From positions 247,170,645-247,234,644 of the forward strand of contig JAUMIR010000005.1 in assembly GCA_030847615.1 (NCBI GenBank): a stretch of 64,000 bases of DNA, in the 5' to 3' direction. The position numbers and the translations under genes were made by a program. Below the pieces are notes generated by a model. That model ran no database searches. It was not told the DNA's origin and worked only from the letters and a program-made list of their open reading frames with translations. Below are positions 23,720 through 34,602 of this stretch, one piece after another. Source of the stretch: Gambelia wislizenii (lineage: Eukaryota > Chordata > Lepidosauria > Squamata > Crotaphytidae). Numbering within the stretch: position 1 is the first letter of the stretch; each line of letters starts with the position of its first letter.

Positions 23720-25460
23720 GGTCTTGTCTATACGAGGGGGGGGGGGAATACAAACACATTCAGAAAGGCAGGCGTTTGCAATGATGCGACTGGTCTACAT
23801 GGCCAAAAGAGCCCTCCTAAACTCTGCATGACCCCCTAGGCAGCTGGCGGCCGCAAGTGATTTACTCGTGATTTTAAATCTGCTGCCACCATTTAAAAAA
23901 CAAACAAAACAGTTTCCCAGGGTGCGCACAAGCAATACTTCCTATTTACAATGAAAAAAATAAAATAAGAAGAGTATGAGATCGCCATTTGATCGACTTA
24001 CTGGGCCCACGCTTAGCCGAAAATCCAACATGGAGGCCGCAGCTGTTTCCCTCTTTGCTAGCCCCGCCCCCTATACTCATCCAGCAAATCAGACTGCACT
24101 GCCTGTTCGTATCTGTGTGAACGTGAGTGTTCAAATGGCCTGTCATGGCTGACCCTGGAGGTTTCTCTGCCTGAAGCCCCAGGGTTGCCCCTTTTGCCAA
24201 TCCCAAACCTGAGGGATTTTCTCTTCGAAATGCCACCACTCGCTGAGTTTACCCCTTTCTCGTCTAGTGTAGCAAGGTGCCAGACAGGTTGTATTAAAAA
24301 GATCAGTAACACACTTTCCTCTATCCCAAAGAAGTTCAGATAGCTGACCGAGAAAGATGCATGAAGCAAGCTTATAGAGAAAAGGAAACATACTTTATTT
24401 TAGTCCCAAAGGCTTAAGGCTAACATGGAGGAAAAGTACTCCCCCAGGCTTTCAGCTTAGGTTTACGGAAATTATACATTCAGTCAGAGTACCAAAATTA
24501 AATAATAAAAACTAATGCAACTAGCTAGACTTCTTCCCTAAGCTAAGATAATGGTAACTTACAATTCTGATGTCCATGCAAAGTCCATATCCCAATTGGG
24601 ATGATTAGCCCAGGCTCCTCCTAGCCTGCCTAGCTGGCTCTGGAGATGGAAATTCAGAGTCCTTTTGGATGGAAGTCTTTCCTTAGACTTCAGATATCCC
24701 TTGGGGCCCCTTTTGATGTGATCAGACCATGAGGGAGGTTGGCTCCCCCCCAACCTCCTATATCACAGTTTAGTTATCTTGCTACAAAGGTATGTGTCTC
24801 TCCATCTGGTCCAAGCCACATGGCTCCTGCATGAGGCCCAAGGATGGGTCCCAAGCATGTGGCTAACACATGTGTCTCTCCATGTGCTCTCCTAAATCTG
24901 GCTTAGAACAAAGGAATTCAGAAAACTTACAAGTCTTTGTGGTCATCTCTGATTGAGTCTGCATTGTAAAATCTGATTGGCTCTCCAGTCAGGTGATGTG
25001 ATGTCATGTTTAGGAAATGAGGGTCCCACCCTCTCAATAACTGTTGCTGTGGAAAACAAAGAGTGGAATTTTCCAGTTGCTGTGACCTGTAGATTCTGTG
25101 TGTTTCTGTTAGTTGTACCCCAATTAAGATTGTAAGCCTGAGGGCAGGGAACTGTTAAATTAACCATCTGTAAGCTGCTCTGATAGCCTTTGTGGCTGAA
25201 GAGCGGGGTATAAATAAATAAATAAATAAATGATTTTGTAGATGAACTCTCCATGATGGCTGGGCAGGCCATCATGACACGGCCACATATTCGGGAGTCG
25301 TAAGGTGCTCTTCAAAAAATCCATACAAAGCACACGGACTTTGTGGTGGATTTGGCTGCCCCCCTTCTGAATGACACATATTTGTGTGAATGATCATCTG
25401 AACAGATCACCGATCTTTTGCATTGTGTTCGTTTTATTTTGACCGTATAGACAGGACCTG
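23720..25460. mobile_element. Probable TIR DNA transposon remnant, 1.7 kb
   Basis: The left end GGTCTTGTCTATACGA (23720-23735) and the right end, read in complement as GGTCCTGTCTATACGG (25443-25458), match at 14 of 16 bases. Similarity continues inward (AATACAAACACATT against AAACGAACACAATG). No transposase is recognised. About 24250-25290 looks like foreign sequence (an (AAAT)n run at 25211-25230) inserted inside. No convincing duplication was seen, so class and limits are tentative. Confidence 0.5.
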
Positions 25461-25739
25461 TGTATTAATAAACTTCTACTTGTTCATTCATTTTTATAAC
25501 TGTGTCTGGTTGTTTCCGTTAAGTCTTGATAGAGAGTCTGGTCATGCTTACCACAGTGAACTTGCCAAACAACACATCCATTGGTCCATATAGGGATCAC
25601 CTAGAGGCTCAAGTACCCATTCCAAGGGGGAATTCTTGAGGGGGAAAGAGGAAAGGTGAGTGACAGGAGACCAAGGTTGGGAACAGTGAGGCCAATGTGG
25701 AGAGGGGATCTGTCACACACAAAATCTCAATTATACAGC

Positions 25740-25876
25740 AGGCTCTTGGTATCTGCTGGGGTTTGGTTTCAGGACCCCCTCCCTCCATGGATACCAAAAT
25801 CTGTGGATACTCAAGTCCTATTATATACAGTGGCATAGTAAAATGGTGTCTCTAACATAAAATAGCAAAATCAAGA
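25740..25876. mobile_element. Tigger-like MITE, partial
   Basis: The phrases CTGGGGTTTGGTTTCAGGAC, GGATACCAAAATCTGTGGAT and GGTGTCTCTAAC match the first half of the MITEs at 26184, 29578 and 43119. The other half is missing where the CR1 element begins. Confidence 0.65.
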
Positions 25877-26183
25877 GAGTGCTTAGCACTATTAAGAAAT
25901 ATAGAAATGTAAGTGCTACTGTTATTGCTATAATCTATTCCAAAGAAATTGACCAAAACAGGAAAGGAGGAGGAGTGACCCTATATGTCAAAGATGTGTG
26001 CACCTGTGAGGATACTCATGACTTAAAGCATAGGAAACAGGTTGAAAGCTTTTGGGTAAAAACTAAAGGGGAAAGAAACAACAGCAACCTCATTGGAGGC
26101 ATCTATTATAGGCCTCCCAGCCAGGCTGAAGATTTGGATGATGCCTAACACAAATGACCAAATATTCAAAAAGGAGATATATA

Positions 26184-26412
26184 CAGTTGTCCTTCCATAT
26201 CCACGGATTTGGTATCCATGGATTTAAGTATTCACGGCTTTAAAATAGTCTTTAAAAAATAATAATCCAAAAAGCAAACTTGATTTTGCCGTCTTATATA
26301 AGGGACACCATTTTGCTATGCCATTGCATATAGTGGGACTTGAGTATTCACGGATTTTGGTATCCACGGGGGATCCTGGAACCAAACCCCAGTGAATATG
26401 AAGGGACAACTG
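26184..26412. mobile_element. Tigger-like MITE inserted in CR1
   Basis: A 229-bp element with TA at both sides (26182-26183 and 26413-26414). The ends CAGTTGTCCTTCCATATCC and the complement of ATATGAAGGGACAACTG are inverted repeats. The whole is palindromic in style (GGATTTGGTATCCATGG near the left, GGTATCCACGG near the right). Same family as 29578-29792 and 43119-43350. Confidence 0.85.
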
Positions 26413-26554
26413 TAGTAGTAATGGAAGATTTCAACCATCCTGATATTTGTTGGAAGTCACACTCCGCTAAGAGCGTAACACCAAACTAATTCCTCACTAG
26501 CCATGTAGGCAATTCTGTTGTATAAAAGGGAGAAGCAACAAGAGGATTAGCTAT

Positions 26555-26851
26555 TTGGATTTGATCCTAACCAACAGAAATCAACTAGTCAATGGGATGG
26601 AAGTAGTGGGATCCTTGAGTGGGAGTGACCATATTTTCTTGGAATTTGTTATAGAGAGGAAAGGGAAAGCCAAACAGAGTCAGACACTCACTGTGGACTT
26701 AAAAAAAAAAGATTTTAGCAAGCTTAAGGAACTACTGGCTGGAATCCCATGGTCAGAAATGTTCAAAGGGAAGGGAGTTCATAGTACATGGGAGTTTCTT
26801 AAAGGCGATTCCAAACAATTCCAAGAAGAAAGAGAAGTAGGGGGTGTCTAA
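26555..26851 (+). pseudogene. CR1 ORF2 endonuclease/linker fragment
   Basis: The 98-codon frame starts DLILTNRNQLVNGMEVVGSL and GSDHIFLEFVIERKGKAKQ, the part after the CR1 endonuclease GDFN region where an SDH motif closes the active site. The preceding endonuclease block (25879-26148) lies on the other side of the MITE. Confidence 0.75.
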
Positions 26852-28367
26852 AGAAACCAGGGTACAAAGAACTTTCAGATGAGCTGAGATTTGAAAGAGA
26901 CATGTATAAGAATTGGAAGAAGGGGGAATGCACCAAAGAGGAATACAGATGAATAGTCAGTACTTTCAGGGGCAAAGTCAGAAAAAGCTAAACCTCAGAA
27001 GGAACTCAGGCTCGCTAGAGAGGTTAAAAATAATAAAAGGTGTGGGTTTTTTTGGCTATGTTCAGAACAAGAGGAAGAACAAAGAAATGATAGGGTCACT
27101 GCATACAGAAGATGGCATAATGGGACAGGGGACAGAGAGAAGTGAACTATTTAATAGCTTCTTCACTTCAGTCTTCTCACCAAAGGAAAACAGTGTTCTA
27201 ACTGGTGAAAAGAGAATAAACCATACAGTAAGGGAAATACAGCCAAGCATAAGTAAAGAGGTAGTAAAGGGATAACTAGCTACTCTAAATGAATGCAAGT
27301 CTCTAGACTCAGATAAACTGCATCCAAGAGTACCAAAGCAATTTGCAGATGTACAGTAATCTCACAGCCACTGTCAATAATCTTTTGAGAATTCTTGGAG
27401 AACAGGAGAGGTCCCAGCAAACTGGAGGAGGGCAAATGCTTTCCCCATCTTCATAAAGAGTAAAAGAGAAGAGCCAAGCAACTTTCAACCAATCAGCTTG
27501 ATGTTAATATTAGAAAAGGTTCTAGAACAGATAATTAAACAGTCAGTCTGTGCACACTTAGAGAGGAATAAACTGATTGCAGTACTAAAAGCCAGCATGG
27601 GTTTCTCAAAAACAAGTCATGCCAAAATAATCTTATCTCTTTTTTTGATAAAGTTATAAACTTGTTAGATCAGGGAAATGTTGTGGATGTAGCATATCTT
27701 GATTTCATTAAGGTGTTTGAGAAGGTCCCCCATGATATTCTTACAGGCAACCTGGTGAACTATGGGTTAAATATTGTCACAGTTAGGTGGGTCTGTAACT
27801 GATAGACCGAACCCAGAGAATACTCACCAATGGTTGTTCTTCATTCCGGGAGAGAAATGATTATTGAGGTGCCTCAGGGATCTGTACTGGATATAGTGTT
27901 ATTTTAACATTTTTATAAACAACTTAGATGATGGAATGGAAGGTATGCTTATAAAATTTGCAAATGACACCAAATTGTGTGTGTTGGAGGAGGGGAGAGG
28001 TAAGCTAATATTCCAGAGGACAGGATCAGAATTCAAAATGACCTTGACTGACTGGAAAACACTGCAAAGCTAACAAATGAATTCCAGCAGGGATAAATGT
28101 AAGGTACTACATCTAGGCATAAAAAATGAAATGTACAAATATAGCATGGGTGACACCTGGCTTGAAAGCAGTACATGTTAAAAGGATCTTAGTAGACTAC
28201 AAACTAAATATGAATCAAACTAAACATGAGTCAACAGTGCGATGCAGCAACCAAAAAACCCAATGCAATTCTGGGCTGCATCAACAGGATGGGTATAGTA
28301 TCCAGATCGAAGGAAGTATTAGTGCCATTGTATTCTGCTTTGGTCAGACTTCATCTGGAATACTGTA

Positions 28368-28716
28368 CAGTTGCCCCTCCACATTCGCGAACTCGGCATT
28401 CGCGGTTTTGATTATTCGCGGTTTTGGGAGGGCCACTCTGCCCTCCCAAAACCGCAACACAGGGCCTCTGGAGGCCCCATGAAGGCTCTGGGAGGGAGCG
28501 GGGAGGGCTGGGGAGGCCTCCATGGGGCCTTCGGAAACCCTCTGGAGGCCCCATGAAGGCCTTGGGAGGGAGTGGGGAGTCTGGGGAAAGCGACTATGGG
28601 GCCTCCGGAGGCCCCATGGCTGCTTTGGCGGGGGAGGGGAGGCAATCAATATTCGCGGATTTTTCACATTTGTGGGGGTCCGTGGAACCTAACCCCCGCG
28701 AATGTGAAGGGATGAC
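28368..28716. mobile_element. GC-rich Tigger-like MITE with internal duplication
   Basis: A 349-bp element inside CR1 with TA at 28366-28367 and 28717-28718. The ends CAGTTGCCCCTCCACATTCG and the complement of CGAATGTGAAGGGATGAC are inverted repeats. Inside, the block around CTCTGGAGGCCCCATGAAGG occurs twice (about 28464 and 28538), and GGGAGGGCC/GCCCTCCC forms a hairpin near 28425-28455. The CR1 text resumes at 28719 with TTCTGGGCACCACAATTC. Confidence 0.82.
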
Positions 28717-29439
28717 TATATCCGTTTCTGGGCACCACAATTCAAGAAAGATATTGACAAGCTGGAAAGTGTCCAGACTAGGGTGAAAGTTCTGGAAATC
28801 ATACCCGATGAGGAGTGGCTTAGGGAACTGGGCATATTTAGCCCAGAGAACCGAAGACATGATAACTATCTTTAAATATCTGAAGGGAAGTCATGTAGAA
28901 GATGGAGTCAGCTTGCTTTCTGTTGCTCCAGAGACTAGAACATGAACCAATCAAATTACAAGAAAAGAGATTCTCCCTAAACATTACGAAGAACTTTTTT
29001 TTTTCTTTAAGAGCTGTTCAGCAGTAGAATAGATTTCCTCAGAGGGTGGTAGACTCTCTATCTTTGGTGGTCAGATGGGCACCTTTCAGGAGTACTTTAG
29101 CTGTGTATTCCTGCATGGCAGCGGATTAGACTAGATGGCATTTGTGGTTCATTCAATCTCTAAAGAGTCTATGAATATTCTTGAAGAGCAAAACAAAGAG
29201 AAAAGGGGAGACCAGATAAGCCAGTCTTGCCTCACCAGCTATCCTCAGCATTTTTTTTTAAAGGCCAATAGCATAGATCTGTAACCAGGGCCATGAAAAT
29301 GAAATTCATAAGAAATGTGGGGGATGGTGAAAAAAAATGTTCAGCCCGAGCAAGCATTTGGAAGACGCCTTCAAGTGGTTTGTACAAGGTTTAGGAATCC
29401 TTTTAAAAAAAAAAAAAAACTAATGGAGGGCTTACCTGA

Positions 29440-30093
29440 CCTGGATATAGGCTTGATGGCAGTACATTTGAAAGGGATCTAGGAGTCTTAGTGGACCACA
29501 AGCTGAACATGAGTCAGCAATGTGATGCAGCAGCTTAAAAAGCCAATGCTATTCTAGGCTGCATTAATAGGAGTATACAGTTGTCCCTTTATATTCGCTG
29601 GGGTTTGGTTCCAGGGCCCCCCGTGGATACCAAAATCCGTGAATACGCAAGTTCCATTATACGCAATCGCATAGCAAAATGGTGTCCCTTATATAAGATG
29701 GCAATATCAAAGTTTGCTTTTTGGTTTATTATTTTTTAAAGGATATTTTAAAGCCATGAATACTTAAATCCATGGATACAGAGGGACAACTGTAGTGTCT
29801 AGATCAATGGAAGTAATAGTGCCACTCTATTCTGCTTTGGTCAGACCTCACCTGGAATACTATGTCCAGTTCTGGGCACCACAATTCAGGAAGGATATTG
29901 AGAAGCTGGAACATGTCCAGAGGAGGGCGACCACAGAGGTAAAGATCTGGAAGCCATGCCCTATGAGGGGTGGCTTATGAAGCTGGATATGTTTAGCTGG
30001 GAGAAGAGAAGGTTAAGAGGTAACATGATGGTCATATTTAAATATCATACTAAGGATGGAGCAAGCTTATTTTCTGCTGCCCCAGAGACTATG
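29440..30093 (+). mobile_element. Second CR1 LINE, 3' part, plus strand
   Basis: It repeats the C-terminal part of the CR1 at 25880-29175 (GGGATCTAGGAGTCTTAGTG, CACCTGGAATACTATGTCCA, GGAACATGTCCAGAGGAGGG). It encodes [20 protein letters not shown] and [13 protein letters not shown]. It lacks the terminal short repeats, so its 3' end is lost. A MITE (29578-29792) splits it. Confidence 0.83.
29578..29792. mobile_element. Tigger-like MITE inserted in the second CR1
   Basis: A 215-bp element with TA flanks (29576-29577 and 29793-29794). The ends CAGTTGTCCCTTTATATTCG and the complement of ATACAGAGGGACAACTG are inverted. Same family as 26184-26412, in reverse orientation by internal text. Confidence 0.85.
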
Positions 30094-31109
30094 ATTTCAC
30101 ATGTGCATACTATTAGATCTGAATAAAAAGTTTTCTGAAACATATTGAACTGTTCTCCCCACCTTTTCTTTCTTTCTCCCTCACCCCGTTTTAGAAACCT
30201 ATCCCTATTCTTTCCATGCTATTTTTGTCTGAGATACCAAATTTTCTGTTAAATCAGTAAGGCCTAGGAATACATGTACTTTGCTAACTAAGGTATACAT
30301 GAACTAGGTAGGGAAGAACTCAACATCCAGTTCAAATAAGAGTCCACTTCTGAACTTCAACACAGAAACAAACTGCTATGACATAAACACAATACAGAAG
30401 ATTGCAACTAATTCTTTTATAGCTGAGAACCAAAGCACTGAAATCCCCAAACTCCAATATCTTAAGTGACAGATCGTGTGCAATGGGGACAAACAGATTA
30501 AATAAACACCATAATTAAGGGTTGATTAACTCATTTAGACAGATCACTTGCTCACTCAGCAAAGCATCATCTGTCTCCAATGAACACCACTATGTAAGAG
30601 CTGACATCACACCACACGGAACTTTTTGTGATGGGTCTTTCACACACAAATTTCATAACTGGAGAGTGCAATTGAGTAACCCATACATAAAGCTTAGTAA
30701 GTTCTCCAACAATTTCTCCATAAACCCCAAACCTTGTGATGCTTACTAAATGGACACTATTACTATTGCATTTATTTGGGAGTTTAGAGTTCTGAAATGT
30801 TAGCTAAAATTAATTCACTATAAGAGAGAAACATAAGCAAGCATTAAGTAAACAGAAAGCAGATCTGGGATTCCAAATATTTCCCACTCAAACTTTAGGA
30901 AATTCTAGTTCAGTCAGTATCAATATGCCAGTTCCAACTCTCTGGTGTATTACATTGCTCACACCATAATAGCAGAGAATGGACATCAAAGGCCAAATGG
31001 GAAATTCTAGCTCATGAGTATAACTCATCAACATTTAACTGCATACAGTATGCAATCTATTTTTGTAAATTTGAGTAAATCTCATACATGATGGTTTTTC
31101 AATACCCAC

Positions 31110-31373
31110 CTTCGTGTTGGCGCATACTTTTCCCTTCCTGTAGTCTTTGTGGCAGCCTCTCTTATCCAACTTGGCCCAAAGGGCTTTGGCTTTCCAGTAA
31201 TTAAGCTTGGACTTGAGCTTGTGGTAGAAAGTACGATAGTCCTTAGGCTTCAGTTCTAAATAATCACAGAGGTCCTGGAAGGCTTTCAAAGTCCCTTTGC
31301 AGGTTGATGCCTGGACAAATCGGTCAAAGAGAACATGGGCCTGATTAATCTTCTCCTTGTTCCTCTCCTCCAT
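31110..31373 (-). CDS. MICAL3: MICAL3 coding exon 1 (residues 1-88, start codon)
   Basis: The ATG at 31373-31371 begins [20 protein letters not shown] and the frame runs to CANTK, with donor GTGGGT from 31109 in phase 0. The segment [20 protein letters not shown] and [20 protein letters not shown] is the helical N-terminal part that packs on the FAD domain in MICALs. This start is chosen because it matches family length and N-terminal sequence; the codons before it are 5' UTR with stops. Confidence 0.95.
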
Positions 31374-31461
31374 ATTCCCAGCTTAGCCACTGGCCCTCCT
31401 TGGTACGTCGGCAGCTGTCCCCTTCCAGTCTGCCTGTCTCCTTGGCTGTCTTTTTGCTCAT
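31345..31461 (-). promoter_or_regulatory. Upstream ORF overlapping the MICAL3 start (38 codons)
   Basis: The ATG at 31461-31459 opens a 38-codon frame (MSKKTAKETGRLEGDSCR...) that ends at TAA 31347-31345, past the MICAL3 ATG and in another frame. A ribosome starting here would miss the MICAL3 start unless it leaks, so the frame could damp translation. Inference from position only. Confidence 0.5.
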
Positions 31462-31498
31462 CAACAATCCCTGGTTTTAATCCATGTCCATCATTAAT
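31374..31498 (-). other. MICAL3: MICAL3 5' UTR part of the first coding exon
   Basis: The acceptor AG at 31499-31500 follows a pyrimidine-rich tract (CATTCTTTTTCTTTTCT on the minus strand), so a 5' UTR exon must lie upstream, beyond 31500. The 125-nt leader holds four upstream ATGs: three in the five-codon frame and one in the overlapping frame. Confidence 0.75.
31477..31494 (-). promoter_or_regulatory. Minimal upstream ORF (MMDMD, stop)
   Basis: The ATG at 31494-31492 lies five bases after the splice acceptor and gives five codons and TAA at 31479-31477. Short upstream frames like this often allow reinitiation downstream; whether it acts here depends on leader use. Confidence 0.5.
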
Positions 31499-31725
31499 CT
31501 AGAAAAGAAAAAGAATGAGGTCACTGGATCTACACATTCACTTTTCACTGATACAAATGATGTAAAATTTAGCCAATTTTCATATATCTGTTTAACTTCG
31601 AAAGACACATGGAGGCACATGGTATTGCACCAACTACCAATGGCTGGAAATTATGCTTAGTCCCTTATCACACACTGCATTTTGCTAAGCACTGTTCACA
31701 CACATTTTCAAGTGTATTCACAGCA

Positions 31726-31767
<42 letters not shown>

Positions 31768-34080
31768 TTTGTATTTTGAAATATTTCAAAGCAGTAAATT
31801 TTGAATCAATTTTCTTGTTGCCATTTCATGACCAGAAAATTCAGTGCTGTAATTATAAATTTTATCTCTTGGGAAGTATTAGGCACACCCACGCCTCAAA
31901 GTCAACAATCAAACATGAAAATGACTTGCATTGATAAGACACAACCACTACTTGTTCTAGCCATGCTTTGTGCATGAACAGGCAGGCTGTTGACTGAAGA
32001 CCTTAGCATTTTAGTTTATGGTTACCTATATTCCTGAGTAAATGTGCTCCTGTTAATTAAAACCAAACCAAGCACAGTATATAGGTCTATGCAGACATAT
32101 TGGTGTGGAGTGCTTTCAGAGCTTAAGTCTGGAAGTATTAGAGAAAGGACTTCCAGCATTCATCCCTAACTGGAACACAGTTACAGTTCTGCAGAGAAGA
32201 TTTCTGTTACTTAACAATTTAATTGGAATAATTGACAAAACCAATGTGGCAAACTGGATGTAGGGGGATGTCAATTTTCCACCTCCCAACCCCCTGCCCT
32301 GTAGGTCGCATCCTCACCTGACTGTGCCCAAATACTTTAGTTTCCATGTTGCTCCTTTAAAATTGTGACTAGAAGTGAATAACCTCCTGTCACCATTTTG
32401 AAGGGAAAATGGAGGGTAAAGGTTGGCATCTGAAAGGAAGAGGGGGTTCCGAGGGTTGTTTGGGTATTTGCATATGCTGAAGTGCTTTGGCTTTGATTTT
32501 CAGGTGATTTCCACTTCAAAATGGCACTTTTTAAAAAATTGATGGTCCAGCGGACTTGAGAGGCCATATAAACAGTCTGGAGTCACATGTGGACCATGGG
32601 CTGCATTTTCCAAATCACTGACCTAAACATGAATATATGGGAAGAAATATGGATGGAGTACATACGCACATGAACATACAAGCAGAGAGAGCTTTGATAA
32701 AATAATAGAAGTGAAGACTAGCAACAAGTGTTATAGTTTACTTCCAGCCCCTAACAGTAGTTCTCCTGCTCAAATTCTAGCCAACCTACAACAGGAGCCA
32801 TGGATTAAGATAAGATGATGATAAGTTAAGATAAGATAAGTTGTTTGGAGCTGCCAAACAACATATTTTTTTCTCTCATTGCCTCACACAGTGCCAAATA
32901 CCTCAGGACCATTTTAGTGCTATATATAGAATATTTTAGCTTGATGGCTTATATCCTGACAGCACCCAAATGTTCATGAGCAGGATTATAAACTGATTAG
33001 GGTAGGGGTGGTTAATGTGTGGCCCTCCAGAGAGTTGTTGTCCAATAACCTCTGAAAAGCTCTAAGTCCAACTCTTCTCCCACCTGCCTACAAGGTTGGG
33101 GCCTCAAGCAATTAAATTCCTCCATTCCCTGGCCTCCATTTTCCATGTTTTCCTCTTTAACTAACATCATGTAATGGCTCGTTTGCCCTCAGTCATAGAC
33201 TAAATTATTAGGCTTGCATAGATTCGGCCTAACGTCTGCTTCCTTCAGAGTCTGCACAGGGCAAAAACATTATTTTCTATTGTCATAGAAAATAATGGAG
33301 AAATCCAGAATTTATGTGTATCTGTCACTTATTGGGTAGCAGTGTCTTCCTCCCTAACAACCACTAAGGTAGAAAGATATGAGTTTTTATTTTTCACATT
33401 TCAGTGTAAAACCAACATTTCTCTCTCCAGTCAAATATGCACACTAAGGAATTCCTCTAAAGATAGAGAAATTACTACCTTACCCTTTGATGACCCCACA
33501 TATCAAATTCTAAATCAACAAGCACTGAATTATGAGGGTTCTTTATTAGAGGGAGTGATCCTGATAGTGTGGACTCAGAAGGTAAAATGCTCCCTGTGCC
33601 TATCACCCCATCCCAGCATCTGTGTACCATGTAGGCCAAAACAGTAAGAGACAGCATTTGTTTCTTTATAAACATTCTAAGAACAAACAACATTTTAACA
33701 CATTCTGGCATTTCTAGGCAGGTCTGGGAAAGACTCCTATCTGAAACTAAGGGGAGCTGCCAATTAGAATAGACAATACAGAGGTAAGATGGACCAATCA
33801 TATTAAGGAATCTTCCTATGTTCCTAAAACATTCAAGTGGATAAAACTCCTTTAACCCACAGTGCATTACAAAATCTTCATCCAGTGTTCTAATATGCCA
33901 AAAATCCCTCCTCCAATCCTTTCAGCTTTCTATGCATCAGAGAAGACCAGCATCACAAAATCACAAAATAGTAACAAGAGGCTGGTCAGTTTTATACCTC
34001 ACAAATGCAACAATGGATTTAGCTTTAGCTAACACCAACTAGAAAACAAGCTGGCATCTTGCTGCTCCTTCCATACAATT
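31499..34080. other. Probable first intron, no gene seen
   Basis: Contains an (AT)n microsatellite at 31729-31764, an (AAGAT)n-like run at about 32805-32842, and a SINE 3' fragment at about 33715-33830 with GGTCTGGGAAAGACTCCTAT. Open frames such as 33342-33647 have no domain signature. Confidence 0.45.
31729..31764. repeat. (AT)n microsatellite
   Basis: Thirty-six bases of uninterrupted AT dinucleotide. Confidence 0.95.
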
Positions 34081-34084
34081 TTAT

Positions 34085-34602
34085 AACACATCAAGAAATA
34101 ATAATAATAATTATTATTATTATTATTATTATTAATATGCCACCCCTTTGCTAAAAACAATCAGGGCGGCTTCCAACAATTAAAACGCTACAATGCCGAC
34201 TAAAAGCACCACCCACCCCCATAAAAAGACATTAAACAGTATAAAATTAAAACCACCTAACTAAAATCACATTAAAAAAACAAATATAAACAAGACTAAA
34301 AAAAGGGCAGGAGACGCAGCTCCTGAGGCCGGGAGCTAATCAGGAAAGGCCTGCCAAAAGAGATCCATCTTTAGTGCTTTTTTAAAGCTACTTAAGCTCG
34401 TCATCTGACGGATCTCGTTCGGCAGGTCATTCCATAAATTGGGGGCGATTACCGAAAAGGCCCTCTGGGAGGTTGCAGACAGCCTAGATTTTTGTGGGTG
34501 AAGCAAATTCCTCCCAGAGGACCGGAGTGCACGGGGAAAATTGTATGGGAGGAGGGAAAGAATTACAAAGATAATGAATATACATACGGAAAGATCTACC
34601 AA
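34085..34602 (-). mobile_element. LINE 3' end with (ATT)n tail
   Basis: The minus strand encodes LSATSQRAFSVIAPNLWNDL and PNEIRQMTSLSSFKKALKMD, the C-terminal motif of L2/RTE/Rex-like LINE reverse transcriptases (RAFS-x-APxLWNxLP). It is followed by a UTR and an (AAT)n tail (plus 34096-34135). 5'-truncated. The clade is not resolved. Confidence 0.7.

Larger units (their letters stand above)
25880..29175 (+). mobile_element. CR1 LINE, long but broken copy, antisense to MICAL3
   Basis: Plus-strand CR1 ORF2 remains in order: endonuclease (GGGVTLYVKDVCTCEDTHDL, IGGIYYRPPSQAEDLDD; then DLILTNRNQLVNGMEVVGSL, GSDHIFLEFVI), linker (ELFNSFFTSVFSPKENS), RT pieces at 27330-27960, and the C-terminal HLEYCTV-like end. 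It closes with CR1 3' text (ATTCCTGCATGGCAGCGGAT) and TCTATGAAT near 29175. Two MITEs interrupt it (26184-26412 and 28368-28716). Many stops and frameshifts. Confidence 0.85.
32..31498 (-). other. MICAL3: MICAL3 gene, 5' part (nine coding exons plus 5' UTR part)
   Basis: Minus-strand split gene for a MICAL flavoprotein monooxygenase. In this family the FAD- and NADPH-dependent domain oxidises actin methionines and drives filament disassembly; MICAL3 is also linked to Rab-dependent vesicle docking (family knowledge). The exons join in phase (264, 208, 117, 102, 156, 101, 258, 116 and 127 nt) into 483 codons without a stop. FAD fingerprints are GAGPCG at residues 93-98, D223-G224 and G397-D398. 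The start [19 protein letters not shown] looks like MICAL3 rather than MICAL1 or MICAL2, from memory of the family. The CH, LIM and C-terminal Rab-binding regions would lie left of position 1. All junctions use GT/AG. Confidence 0.9.
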
